The notes under the pieces: generated by a model
Told to the model about the DNA's origin: nothing
Database searches by the model: none
Seen by the model: the letters and a program-made list of their open reading frames with translations, nothing else
DNA from: Microbacterium foliorum
GTDB taxonomy: Bacteria; Actinomycetota; Actinomycetes; Actinomycetales; Microbacteriaceae
NCBI RefSeq assembly: GCF_003367705.1
Contig: NZ_CP031425.1
Location: 3,348,001 to 3,412,000 of the forward strand
Reading direction: 5' to 3'
Length of the DNA: 64,000 bases
Program-made: the position numbers and the translations under genes
Shown: piece by piece, positions 16,415-24,874 of the stretch
Layout of the letters: each line of letters starts with the position of its first letter
How positions within the stretch are numbered: the first letter of the stretch is position 1

Positions 16415-16903
16415 CTACGCCGGCGTGCGGTCGGGGTCGATGCCGAGGCGTTCCTCTCTTCGCTCCACCTCGGCGAACCGCTGATCCTCGACGACGAGCA
16501 GCATCTTCCTGGGCACCCTCGCGAGCCGGATCCTGCCGCCGTTGCCCAGTTCCCAGTAGTGGCCCGCACCGTCGGAGCCGGAGGGCTCACCGAGGCGCTC
16601 GCCCAGCGCCGCCTGCAGCCCGTGCGCAGCACTCTGCAGCCCCTCGGCGTCGTCGCTCTTATCGGAGACCGCGACCGTGACCTGGGACACCGCCTCATCC
16701 ACCACGAGCGAGCGAACGGTCGGCAGATTCACGGGATACCCCGAACGGTGCTGGATGCCGCTCGACGTCTCCAACGCGAACTGCCACCCGAGGCGCTCTG
16801 CGAGCGTCTTGAAGTCGTCGCGGCCGAGCGGCCACGACACCGACGTGAACGCGTCGCAGAGGGAATCGACCTGCGCGTCTGTGGCTCTGGCGAGTGCGGT
16901 CAT
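16415..16903 (-). CDS. Hypothetical protein, resembling DUF6301
   Basis: 162 residues with no signal peptide or membrane segment. It begins with a helical stretch (TDAQVDSLCDAFTSVSWPLGRDDFKTLAERLGW) and continues with alternating beta strands (LVVDEAVSQVTVAVSDK, YWELGNGGRIRLARVPRKMLLVVED). The layout resembles actinobacterial DUF6301 proteins, small cytoplasmic proteins sometimes linked to polymorphic toxin loci as immunity-like proteins, but this assignment is from memory of the pattern and is weak. No toxin gene is nearby. It sits alone between tRNA-Gly and the AraC gene. Confidence 0.6.
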   Translation of the reverse strand: MTALARATDAQVDSLCDAFTSVSWPLGRDDFKTLAERLGWQFALETSSGIQHRSGYPVNLPTVRSLVVDEAVSQVTVAVSDKSDDAEGLQSAAHGLQAALGERLGEPSGSDGAGHYWELGNGGRIRLARVPRKMLLVVEDQRFAEVERREERLGIDPDRTPA

Positions 16904-16979
16904 CCGGTGATCCTATCGATCCCCAGGATCAGCCACCTGGCTAAGCTCGTGCCAACCGACGCACAGGAAGGCGACCCGG

Positions 16980-17852
16980 ATGCAGATCTTCCCCGCCGTC
17001 TACGAGAACCGAAGGTTCAACCTCCGAGCCGGAGCCGCTCGCGACCTCCTCGCGTTGACGGGGTGGGAACTCACACCGCCCACCGATGACTTCAGCTTCG
17101 CGGGAGATCTTCTCAAGAGCCGGGACTTCATCGTCTCCCGCTTCTGGCACCCTCCAGCCAGGTTCACCTTCACGCCGGCCCCCCGACAGGTGGCGGAGGA
17201 GCGCCTGATGCTCCTCGTCGTCACCGAGGGCGAGCTGACGGTCGGAACGAGCACGACGGTCAGCATCGTCCCCGAAGGGGGTGTCGTCCTCGTCCGCCCC
17301 GAGAGCCTCACCTTCATAGACAGCGCGACAGCAGTCGTGTGCACCCTCGTCGTGCTCGGCGGATACACCCTCGCCGATGGCGTGATCGTCAGGACGGGAC
17401 AGGCCTCACCCGACTACCTCGCCCTGTTCCTGAGTCTGACGAACGCCATCTTCTCTCGCCCCGTCCCTCCCTCGGACGCCGCATTCACACACGTCGAGAG
17501 GGCGATCACCGAGCTCGTCGCGGCGATCGCCGCAGCCAGCGATCTCCGTTTCGAGAAGCACGAGAGCCGACCGGGAGACCAGATCCACCTCGACGCCGTG
17601 GCCTTCATGATCGCGCAGGCGGCCGATCCTGCGACGACGGTGGAGACGGTCGCCCGCGAACTGGGCGTCTCCCGTTCGCACCTCTTCCGCGCGTTCCAAG
17701 CGAACGGCGACAACCCCTCCGGCTTTCTGCGTCGAACCCGCATCGCGAACGCCTCGGCTCTTCTCGATCGCGGTGTGACGGAGCGAGCCGCCGCCGAGCA
17801 GGCGGGATTCGGCACGGTGCGCCGGATGCGCCGGGCCCTCGCCGAGCGCTGA
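16980..17852 (+). CDS. AraC-family transcriptional regulator
   Basis: 290 residues. The N-terminal 170 residues resemble the AraC_binding_2 effector domain (a beta-rich half followed by helices). The C-terminal region contains the first HTH (ATTVETVARELGVSRSHLFRAF), the linker FLRRTRIANASALL, and a shortened second HTH (ERAAAEQAGFGTVRRMRRAL) that ends abruptly after 290 residues. The second HTH lacks the usual FxRxFKRxxGxxP end, so the C-terminus is shorter than normal for the family. The gene stands alone and its target is unknown. Confidence 0.82.
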   Translation: MQIFPAVYENRRFNLRAGAARDLLALTGWELTPPTDDFSFAGDLLKSRDFIVSRFWHPPARFTFTPAPRQVAEERLMLLVVTEGELTVGTSTTVSIVPEGGVVLVRPESLTFIDSATAVVCTLVVLGGYTLADGVIVRTGQASPDYLALFLSLTNAIFSRPVPPSDAAFTHVERAITELVAAIAAASDLRFEKHESRPGDQIHLDAVAFMIAQAADPATTVETVARELGVSRSHLFRAFQANGDNPSGFLRRTRIANASALLDRGVTERAAAEQAGFGTVRRMRRALAER

Positions 17853-17983
17853 GAGCCGTGGCCCGTGTGTTGCGCGGGTACGGACCGAGATGTTGCAGAG
17901 CACACCCTCCGGCGCGCCGATGCGTGATCATCGCAACAACGGAGCCGGGACTCCGCGCACAGGTCACGAAGGGGGAGGTGGTC

Positions 17984-18331
17984 ATGAACGTCGACGCCTC
18001 GGCGGCACACCGCGGGCAGCGGGCCGCCCGCTCGGACTTTCGCGCCCCGAGAGCCGGGTCGGTGCCCCCGGAGTCCTTCGACGAGCGGGAGTGGCAGGAG
18101 ATCGTGCGGGTCGCCGCGGCGAACGTGCGCGAGGCGGATCGACGGTTCCGCAGCACCCGCCGAGGCGACGACATCGGCGCGATCATCGCGGCCTTCCACA
18201 TCTGCGGACCTCTGGTCGATCTGCCACCGGCCTCCCTCGTCCGGTACGCGAGGGCGGTGTCGAAGGGCCTCCCGTTCGAGCTGCTTCCGCGCGACGGCGG
18301 ACAGCAGAAGGCCTCGGGCGCGGGCCGCTGA
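17984..18331 (+). CDS. Small hypothetical protein
   Basis: 115 residues from an ATG with a strong GGGGGAGG ribosome site 7 bp upstream. The protein is basic at the N-terminus, then has helices (FDEREWQEIVRVAAANVREADRRFRST, DDIGAIIAAFHICGPLVDL, LVRYARAVSKGLPFELLP). No signal peptide or membrane segment. I recognise no domain. It is on the same strand as the upstream AraC gene but separated by 131 bp, and convergent with the MDR dehydrogenase. Confidence 0.6.
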   Translation: MNVDASAAHRGQRAARSDFRAPRAGSVPPESFDEREWQEIVRVAAANVREADRRFRSTRRGDDIGAIIAAFHICGPLVDLPPASLVRYARAVSKGLPFELLPRDGGQQKASGAGR

Positions 18332-18406
18332 TCTCCGCTCACACCCTTCGCGTGTCTTCGCGCCGACGGTCCTGCGGTGTGATTCTGCGCGGGCTCCGTG
18401 GATCGG

Positions 18407-19546
18407 TCAGGATCCCCTCGGTGCCCGATCGAGGGTGATGACGAGCTTCTGCGCGGACACGCCGCGGCGAAGGGTGTCCATGGCCTTCTGGATGTCCGGA
18501 AGGCCGTGTCCCGCGATGCGGGCTTCCGGGTAGAGACGGTGCTCGCCGGATGCGAGCGCTGCGGGGAGGTAGGCGCCCCAGATAGCCGGCCCCACGGGAG
18601 AGGTGGCGATGGCGCTCCCCCAGATGAACGAGGCCCTGATGCCGTGAGCGCGGCTGCGCACCTGCAGGAACGCGGTTCGCGTTCCGAGTTCCAGGAAGAG
18701 GCGGATGCGGGCGAAGGAGAGGCCGCGGCGGCGCGGTTGCTCGTAGAACGAGACGGGAGGACTCGCCATCGCGATCTTCGTGGCACCGGTCCCGCGCGCG
18801 ATCCGCAGACAGGGCTCGGCGGACCCCACCGCGACGGCGAGGATCCCCGCCACCGCGGAACCGCCGACCTCGCGGACGATCTGATCGACGGCCTGCGGGT
18901 CGCGGTAGTCGAAGACGGCCTCTGCCCCCAACTGCCTCATCCGGTCGTGATTCTTCGCAGACGCCGTCGTGATGACCCGGTACCCGGCTGCGCGGGCGAG
19001 TTGGATCGCGTTGCCACCGACGGCCGTCGCGCCACCCCACACCACGACGACCTCGTCGCGGGCCGCCTCCTTCCCGACACGGGAGTAGTCCAGCGCCAGC
19101 TGGTCGCTCTCGAACAGACCGGCCGCCGCTGTGGACACCGCCAGAGGTAGGACCGCGGCATCTTCGAAGGCGGTAGCCGCCGGCAGGGCGGCGGCCAAGC
19201 CGGCGTCGACGGCGACGTAGGCCTGGAAGCCGCTCTCGGAGACCGCGTCCCGCCCCTTCTCCAGACCCATCGCGTACGCCACGACGCGATCCCCGACGGC
19301 GAAGGCGTCCACGTCGGCACCGATCTCGACGACGACGCCCGCGACGTCCTCGCCGAGGATGACCGGGTACCGCAGCCACCCGTACATGACGGTGCCGTTG
19401 GACTGGATGATCGCATCGAGCGGATTCGCCGCCACCGCGCGCACCTCCACCAGCAGCTGCCCCGGCCCGGGCTTCGGCATGGGGGCCTCTCGGATCGTCA
19501 GATCCGCGTACGGAGAATCGATCCACGCCGCAGTGTTGTCGCTCAC
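18407..19546 (-). CDS. MDR-superfamily (quinone-oxidoreductase-like) alcohol dehydrogenase
   Basis: 379 residues from the GTG at 19546, chosen over the ATG at 19573 because GGGGAG precedes it at a good distance. Medium-chain dehydrogenase/reductase: GroES-like N-terminal domain (GQLLVEVRAVAANPLDAI, PVILGEDVAGVVVEIG) and Rossmann domain with VVVWGGATAVGGNAIQLA. The zinc-ligand Cys/His residues of alcohol dehydrogenases are not seen, so it belongs to the zinc-independent quinone-reductase/enoyl-reductase group, probably NADPH-dependent. Divergent from the adjacent TetR regulator, which is its likely controller. Confidence 0.82.
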   Translation of the reverse strand: MSDNTAAWIDSPYADLTIREAPMPKPGPGQLLVEVRAVAANPLDAIIQSNGTVMYGWLRYPVILGEDVAGVVVEIGADVDAFAVGDRVVAYAMGLEKGRDAVSESGFQAYVAVDAGLAAALPAATAFEDAAVLPLAVSTAAAGLFESDQLALDYSRVGKEAARDEVVVVWGGATAVGGNAIQLARAAGYRVITTASAKNHDRMRQLGAEAVFDYRDPQAVDQIVREVGGSAVAGILAVAVGSAEPCLRIARGTGATKIAMASPPVSFYEQPRRRGLSFARIRLFLELGTRTAFLQVRSRAHGIRASFIWGSAIATSPVGPAIWGAYLPAALASGEHRLYPEARIAGHGLPDIQKAMDTLRRGVSAQKLVITLDRAPRGS

Positions 19547-19581
19547 TCGTCCACTCCCCGATCCTGATGACATCTCATGCC

Positions 19582-19601
19582 GTCATAATCGATCTTACGA
19601 C
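19582..19601. promoter_or_regulatory. Probable TetR operator between MDR dehydrogenase and tetR genes
   Basis: GTCATAA-N6-TTACGAC is a near-perfect inverted repeat (one mismatch) midway between the divergent starts at 19546 and 19623. An outer pair TGATGACA (19565-19572) and TGTCATCA (19608-19615) flanks it symmetrically. This is the usual place and size for a TetR-dimer site controlling both genes. Confidence 0.6.
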
Positions 19602-19622
19602 AGTTCGTGTCATCATGGCTCT

Positions 19623-20186
19623 ATGCCTCGATGGTCCCCGGATGCCGCACTGCGGCTGGAAGCTGCAGCGATGGCCCTGTTCACCGACCAGGGGTATGGA
19701 GGAACCACGGTTCCGCAGATCGCCGAGGCAGCAGGCCTGACCACACGGACGTTCTTTCGGCACTTCGCCGACAAGCGGGACGTGCTGTTCCTCCGAGATC
19801 GCGAGTTCCCCCAGGCGGTGAGCGCCTTCATGGCATCCGTCCCGTCGGAGAGCGACGGGACGGACACCGTGCGCGCCGGCCTTGCAGCCGCGTGCCAGGG
19901 TGTGCAGGACTGGCGGGAGCAGATGGCGCGTCGGCGCAGCATCGTCCACAGCGAGCCTGCACTGCTCGAGCGTGATCTTCTCCGCAGTCACTACCTCGCC
20001 CGCGCCATCGAAGAGTCGCTGCACCGACGCGGCATCGACCCTGAGCGCGCTCGGACGCTGGCAGCCGTCGCCGTCACCTGCTTCGATCTCGCGGTGGGCA
20101 GATGGCTGGAGGGGCCCGCCGACGTGCCGCTCGAGGACTGCCTGGCGTCGGCGTGGAACGACATGCGGACCTCCCTCACCGGGTGA
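19623..20186 (+). CDS. TetR-family transcriptional regulator
   Basis: 187 residues from the ATG at 19623. The N-terminal HTH is typical: LRLEAAAMALFTDQGYGGTT, then VPQIAEAAGLTTRTFFRHFA and DKRDVLF. The C-terminal helices (about 60-187) form the ligand-binding and dimer domain, ending in a short segment with FDLAVGRWLEGP common in TetR proteins of this subgroup (MftR-like C-terminal domain). Divergent from the MDR dehydrogenase, with a palindrome in between; the two probably form a repressor/detoxification enzyme pair. Confidence 0.9.
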   Translation: MPRWSPDAALRLEAAAMALFTDQGYGGTTVPQIAEAAGLTTRTFFRHFADKRDVLFLRDREFPQAVSAFMASVPSESDGTDTVRAGLAAACQGVQDWREQMARRRSIVHSEPALLERDLLRSHYLARAIEESLHRRGIDPERARTLAAVAVTCFDLAVGRWLEGPADVPLEDCLASAWNDMRTSLTG

Positions 20187-20300
20187 CGATGCCGCACCTG
20201 GAGTCCATCGCCCCGACGGACGCGTCCGCCTCTCCCCTCCCGTCATACGCTGGTGCCATGCAGCCGACGCGCCTGATGCAGACCCCCGGAGCCGTACCCC

Positions 20301-21614
20301 GTGCATGACGTGATCGTGATCGGCGCCGGGCTCGCGGGACTCCGCTGCGCACAGCTGCTCACAGCCCACGGACTCGATGTCGTCGTGCTCGAGGCCGGCG
20401 ACGCGGTCGGGGGACGCCAGCGCACCGACATCGTCGACGGGTTCCGGCTGGATCGCGGCTTCCAGGTGCTCAACCCCGCCTACCCGGCGCTCCGCCGCAG
20501 CGTCGATCTCGACGTCCTGGCGATGGGGAGCTTTCCGGTGGGGGTGCAGGTGCGCACGGCGCAGGGCATGGCCGCGCTGCGGCATCCGCTGCGGCATCCG
20601 CTGTCGATCGTCACCTCGCTGCGCAGCGGACTGGTGACCCTGCCGGATGCCGTCGCGCTGGCGCGCTGGGCAGCGCCGGCACTCGTGCGTCCGCTCTCCC
20701 GCCTCGCGCAGGATGACATCCCGCTGAGGGAAGGATGGGATGCGGCGGGGCTCCACGGCCCGCTGCGCACCGCCGTGCTCGAACCGTTCCTCGCCGGCGT
20801 GCTGGCGGAGGGTCGCGGCGACACGTCGAACGCGTTCGCCCGGCTGCTCGTGCGGTACTTCGCGCTCGGCCGCCCCGGGCTGCCGGCACAGGGGATCGCC
20901 GCCGTCCCCGAACAGCTCGCGGCACGCGCACGCGCCGGCGGCGCCACCATTCGGCTGGGCACGGCCGCCGAACGCCTGTCGGCCGAAGGCCGCGCCAACG
21001 GCACCGGCATCCAGGTCGGAGTCGTCGATGGCGACCCCGTCCGCGCGGCTCGGGTGGTCGTCGCGGTCGGGCCCGACGCCGTGGGCGGCCTCACGGGGCT
21101 CCCCTCACCGGCGACGAACGGGCTGCAGACCTGGTGGTTCGCCGCAGCCGAACCGCCGACTCGGTCGGCACTGCTCACCGTCGACGGACGACGGCGGGGA
21201 CCGGTGGTGAACACGGTCGTGATGACGCACACCGTGCCGTCGTATGCTCCCGCCGGACGCCACCTGATCGCCGCGACCTGTCTGCTGCCGGGAACCGACT
21301 CGGGCACCGGCTCCCGCGCCGCGACCGCCACCGCCACCGCCACCGCGACGGAGAACGACGTCCGACGCCACCTCGAGCAGATCTGGGGCACCGACGTCAG
21401 TGCCTGGGAGGTGATCCGGCGCGACGACATCGTCGACGCCCTCCCGGCACAGCACGCGCCCCTCGGGCCGCCGCGATCGCCGCGCCATTCCGAGCGCCTG
21501 TACGTCGCGGGCGACCATCGGGACACCGCGTCGATCCAGGGGGCCCTGGCCTCCGGCGAGCGCGCCGCGCGGGCGATCCTGGTCGACGTGGGGGTCAGCG
21601 GAACGAACGGCTGA
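20301..21614 (+). CDS. FAD-dependent amine-oxidase/phytoene-desaturase-like oxidoreductase
   Basis: 437 residues from a GTG with GGAG 10 bp upstream. N-terminal FAD-binding Rossmann fold HDVIVIGAGLAGLRCAQLL with VVVLEAGDAVGGRQRT and a second flavin motif near the C-terminus (RLYVAGDHRDTASIQGALASG). The pattern places it in the NAD(P)-binding/amino-oxidase group that includes protoporphyrinogen oxidase and phytoene desaturases; the substrate is unknown. Residues about 338-348 are a slippage-prone ATATATAT tract encoded by GCCACC hexamers. The last 20 bp overlap the convergent Clp_N-SRPBCC gene. Confidence 0.85.
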   Translation: MHDVIVIGAGLAGLRCAQLLTAHGLDVVVLEAGDAVGGRQRTDIVDGFRLDRGFQVLNPAYPALRRSVDLDVLAMGSFPVGVQVRTAQGMAALRHPLRHPLSIVTSLRSGLVTLPDAVALARWAAPALVRPLSRLAQDDIPLREGWDAAGLHGPLRTAVLEPFLAGVLAEGRGDTSNAFARLLVRYFALGRPGLPAQGIAAVPEQLAARARAGGATIRLGTAAERLSAEGRANGTGIQVGVVDGDPVRAARVVVAVGPDAVGGLTGLPSPATNGLQTWWFAAAEPPTRSALLTVDGRRRGPVVNTVVMTHTVPSYAPAGRHLIAATCLLPGTDSGTGSRAATATATATATENDVRRHLEQIWGTDVSAWEVIRRDDIVDALPAQHAPLGPPRSPRHSERLYVAGDHRDTASIQGALASGERAARAILVDVGVSGTNG

Positions 21615-22584
21615 TCGCGGCGCTCGTCTGGGCCAGCATGATCCACAGCATGAACTTCTGCAGCGGACGCATGGGCAGAGCCACGATTCCGCGCCATCCG
21701 CCGCGCCGCGCCCAGGACATCGTCGTGTGGACCTGCGTTCCGCCCGTCGTGCCGGCCAGCGTGAACTCCATCAGGACAGGGCTGTTCTTCGGCGCATCGG
21801 GATAGGCGAAGCTCCACGCCACTCGCTCGGGTCGATCAAGCGACACCAGGGTGATGCGGCGACGACGGAGTTCGGGCTTGCGCTGCACCGGCTCTCCGTT
21901 CAGACGCTCCGTGGGCGCGAGCCCCTCCCAGACCTCGCCGGCGGCGACCTCCTGCCGGCCGAGCTCGAGGGACCCCACGCCCGGATGCCACTCGGGGATG
22001 AGGGCGGGATCGGCGAGGAAGGCCCCCACGTCCTCCACCGGGGCGGAGACGAACGTCTCGATCGATCCCGCCGCACGCCCGTGCCGCTTCACCGCCGTGA
22101 GCGGCGTGGTCGTGTCGTCGGCGCCGAGTTCGTCGAGCTGCTCGAGCAGAGCCTGCGCAGAGGTGCCGAGGCGGGCCAGGATGCCGTCGATCAGCCCGCT
22201 GGGCTCGGTCAGCAGCTCGCGCAGCACAGCCGCCGCGTCTCCGGCCTTGCGCCGGCCGCTGGCGCGGATGAGCAGGTCGGAGGCGCGGGTGCTCCACTCG
22301 TACCCCTCGGTCTGAGGGAACACGATCTGCCCCGCGGCGGGGAACGACGTCTCGATGCCCAACCCGGCCAGGTGGTGCGCGTGCTGGTCCTCGACGGCGC
22401 GGCGGGCCGCATCGATGTCGAGGCCCGCGCCGCGCAGCATCCGCCCCGCCGACTGGTCGTTGATGATGAGGGCGAGCAGCAGATGATCGATGTCGGCCGT
22501 GCGCAGACCCGCGCGGGAGGCCTCCTCCATGGCGGCGACCGAGAGCGAGTGGCTGGTGTGAGCTGCTCGAGCGAACCTGCTCAT
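21595..22584 (-). CDS. Clp_N domain fused to SRPBCC (polyketide-cyclase-like) domain
   Basis: 329 residues. The first 150 residues form two copies of the Clp N-terminal repeat (ARAAHTSHSLSVAAMEEASR, IDHLLLALIINDQSAGRML, then ASDLLIRASGRRKAG), the part that in ClpA/ClpC recognises substrates and adaptors, but without any AAA+ ATPase. From about residue 170 an SRPBCC hydrophobic-cavity fold begins (GSIETFVSAPVEDVGAFLAD, TQVHTTMSWARRGGWRGIV). The start overlaps by 4 bp the stop of the upstream HTH gene, so translation is coupled. A non-enzymatic sensor or adaptor acting with the HTH protein is an inference. Confidence 0.8.
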   Translation of the reverse strand: MSRFARAAHTSHSLSVAAMEEASRAGLRTADIDHLLLALIINDQSAGRMLRGAGLDIDAARRAVEDQHAHHLAGLGIETSFPAAGQIVFPQTEGYEWSTRASDLLIRASGRRKAGDAAAVLRELLTEPSGLIDGILARLGTSAQALLEQLDELGADDTTTPLTAVKRHGRAAGSIETFVSAPVEDVGAFLADPALIPEWHPGVGSLELGRQEVAAGEVWEGLAPTERLNGEPVQRKPELRRRRITLVSLDRPERVAWSFAYPDAPKNSPVLMEFTLAGTTGGTQVHTTMSWARRGGWRGIVALPMRPLQKFMLWIMLAQTSAAISRSFR

Positions 22585-22826
22585 GCGTTCCTCCGGGGGA
22601 TCTGGATGGCGGGGTCCACCCGCCTGGCATGTTTCTTGTGGGCGGCCTGACGGGTCACACCGAGGGCGTCGGCGACCTCCTGCCAGGTCATTCCGGCGCG
22701 CAGCGCGGCCTCGACCTGACGCAGCTCGAGGGTGTCGGCCAGCACGCGCAGCGTCGCGACGGCGCGCAGGCCGGCTCGCGGATCGCTGAGGTCCGCCGCA
22801 GTCGCGGCGATCTGGGATGACTCCAT
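22581..22826 (-). CDS. Small helix-turn-helix protein, coupled to Clp_N-SRPBCC gene
   Basis: 81 residues. The C-terminal half is a clean HTH: LELRQVEAALRAGMTWQEVADALGV with recognition helix TRQAAHKKHARRV. It resembles the small HTH proteins encoded beside Clp_N-domain proteins in actinobacteria. The minus-strand promoter TTGACA (22862-22857) and TAGGTT (22838-22833, 18-bp spacer) places the transcription start at the A of the ATG, so the message is predicted to be leaderless. Two palindromes overlap these promoter elements, so autorepression is likely. Confidence 0.8.
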   Translation of the reverse strand: MESSQIAATAADLSDPRAGLRAVATLRVLADTLELRQVEAALRAGMTWQEVADALGVTRQAAHKKHARRVDPAIQIPRRNA

Positions 22827-22831
22827 ACTGT

Positions 22832-22871
22832 CAACCTACGTTGCTAGACGGCGTTCTGTCAACCGAGGTTG
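22832..22871 (-). promoter_or_regulatory. Promoter with two tandem palindromic operators
   Basis: CAACCTACGTTG (22832-22843) and CAACCGAGGTTG (22860-22871) are two palindromes, centres 28 bp apart, each inside the shared longer context TGTCAACC-N3-GTTGCT (one base differs in spacing sequence). The distal one overlaps the -35 TTGACA and the proximal one overlaps the -10 TAGGTT of the HTH gene. Confidence 0.75.
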
Positions 22872-23021
22872 CTCGCGGCACGCGGTCCCATCCGAATCGG
22901 CGGGGGCTCCGAACAGGAGAGGATGGCAGTACATGCGCGCGCCCGCATGCTCCTTTCGTCCGTTCGACCGAGGACCGCCGTCACGCCCCGAACCGCCCGT
23001 TCGACCGAGAGGAACACACCG

Positions 23022-24857
23022 ATGATCGAATCATCGACCCCGCCGCTGGCAGTCCTCGACGCCTACCGGAACATCACCGACCTCCTGGTCGCCCGCGCGC
23101 AGACCGCGCCGGAGCACGTGGCCTTCGAGGTCGAGAGGGCGGATGCCGGCAGCACCGCCCCCTGGCGGCCGGTCACCACGCGCGCGTTCTCCGATGAGGT
23201 GCGCGCGCTGGCGAAGGGATTCATCGCCCGGGGCGTGCAGGCGGGCGACCCGATCGCGATCATGGCGCCGACGCGCTACGAGTGGGCCGTCGCCGATCTC
23301 GCCTCCTGGTTCGCCGGTGCCGTCGTCGTGCCGATCTACGAGACGTCCTCGCCGTCGCAGGTGAACGCCATCGTCGCCGACGCAGGGGTGCGTCTGGCGA
23401 TCGGCGGCACGGCGTCGCACACGGCGCTGCTGCAGTCGGCGCTCACGGAGGCCGGTGGCGACCCCCTCGGCGTGTGGACGATGGATGCCGCCGCATCCGC
23501 ACCCCTCGCCGACCTCGTCGCGCTCGGAGCCGACGTCTCGGATGCCGACCTCGAGGCCCGCCGAGCATCGGCTACCCAGGACGACCCGGCGACGATCGTC
23601 TACACCTCCGGCACCACGGGCGAGCCGAAGGGCGTCGTGCTGACGCATCGGAACTTCCTCGGGCAGGTGCTGAACATCGCCGCCGCCTACCGCGAGATCG
23701 TCAACGACGCCGGCAACACCGTGATCTTCCTCCCGCTCGCTCATGTGCTGGCCCGGGGCCTGCAGCTGATCTGCCTGGCCAGCGGCATGCGCATCGCGCA
23801 CCTCGCCGATCCGTCGACCGTCGTCGCGACCCTCGACACCCTGCGGCCGACCTTCCTCGTCGTCGTCCCCCGAGTCCTGGAGAAGATTCAGGCGGCCGCC
23901 GCCGCCAAGGCCGCCGACAAGGGCCTCGCGGGCGTCTGGACGAAGGCCAGGGAGACGGCGATCGCGTGGGGCCGCCGCGCCGAACGGATCGACGCCGCCG
24001 CGCACCCCGCGAACGACCTCTCGCTGCGACTGCGCCACCGGTTCTTCGACGCGCTGTTCTATCGGCGCCTGCGCGCGGTGATGGGCGGACGCGTCGGCTA
24101 CATGCTCTCGGGCGGCGCCGCCCTCGACCCCGAGCTGTCGCTGTTCTTCCGCGGCATCGGCGTCCCCGTCATCGAGGGGTACGGCCTCACCGAGACCACG
24201 GCACCGCTCACCGGCAACCTGCCGGGACGCATCGCCTCGGGCAGCGTGGGCTCACCGCTCCCCGGCCTCACGGTGCGCATCAGCGATGAGGGCGAGGTGC
24301 TCGCCCGGGGCCTCGGCGTCTTCGGCGGATACCGCAATCCCGCCCACGACAAGGGAGCATTCGTCGACGGGTTCTTCCGCACCGGCGACCTGGGCCGGCT
24401 CGACGACCAGGGCAGGCTGATCCTCGACGGACGGCTCAAAGACGTGATCGTCACCTCCAACGGCAAGACGATCGTGCCGACCCGCTGGGAGAGCGCCGTC
24501 GAGGCGGATCCGCTCATCTCCCACGCGGTGATGGTGGGCGAGGGCAAGCCCTACCTCTCCGCGCTGCTGGTGCTCGATCCGGAGCAGACGCAGGAGTGGG
24601 CCCGCACCAACGGCGCCGACATCCCGCCCCTGGCCGAGCCCGACCTCCGCGCGGTCACCGATCCCACCCTGCGCATGCGACTGCAGGCCTCCGTCGACGC
24701 CGCCAATGCCCTCGTGGCCCGCAGCGAGCAGGTGCGCCGGTTCAGCGTGATCCTCGCCGACCTCGAGGACCGCGGGATCGTCACCCCCACCATGAAACTC
24801 CGGCGGAGCGTCGTGCTCGATCGCGCCTCCGTCACCGTCGAAGACCTCTACCTCTGA
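23022..24857 (+). CDS. Long-chain acyl-CoA synthetase (AMP-dependent)
   Basis: 611 residues from the ATG at 23022 (GAGAGGAA upstream); the frame extends further back but without a ribosome site. Activates fatty acids to acyl-CoA through an acyl-adenylate. The AMP-binding signature TIVYTSGTTGEPKGVVLTH is intact, as are the gate/YGLTETTAP motif and the hinge FRTGDLGRLDDQGRLILDGR-LKDVIVTSNGK. The length and domain order match the FadD15-type long-chain ligases of actinobacteria. It is followed 17 bp later by the DUF1295 gene and probably co-transcribed with it. Confidence 0.93.
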   Translation: MIESSTPPLAVLDAYRNITDLLVARAQTAPEHVAFEVERADAGSTAPWRPVTTRAFSDEVRALAKGFIARGVQAGDPIAIMAPTRYEWAVADLASWFAGAVVVPIYETSSPSQVNAIVADAGVRLAIGGTASHTALLQSALTEAGGDPLGVWTMDAAASAPLADLVALGADVSDADLEARRASATQDDPATIVYTSGTTGEPKGVVLTHRNFLGQVLNIAAAYREIVNDAGNTVIFLPLAHVLARGLQLICLASGMRIAHLADPSTVVATLDTLRPTFLVVVPRVLEKIQAAAAAKAADKGLAGVWTKARETAIAWGRRAERIDAAAHPANDLSLRLRHRFFDALFYRRLRAVMGGRVGYMLSGGAALDPELSLFFRGIGVPVIEGYGLTETTAPLTGNLPGRIASGSVGSPLPGLTVRISDEGEVLARGLGVFGGYRNPAHDKGAFVDGFFRTGDLGRLDDQGRLILDGRLKDVIVTSNGKTIVPTRWESAVEADPLISHAVMVGEGKPYLSALLVLDPEQTQEWARTNGADIPPLAEPDLRAVTDPTLRMRLQASVDAANALVARSEQVRRFSVILADLEDRGIVTPTMKLRRSVVLDRASVTVEDLYL

Positions 24858-24874
24858 GAAACAGGAAGAACACC

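Noticed and set aside
16415..16903. Integration site or island boundary at tRNA-Gly
   Set aside because: No integrase gene and no duplicated tRNA 3' end is seen downstream in the window.
24596..24874. N-terminal extension of the DUF1295 protein into the acyl-CoA ligase gene
   Set aside because: The extension is antiphase to the ligase C-terminus and lacks a ribosome site; the ATG at 24875 has one.
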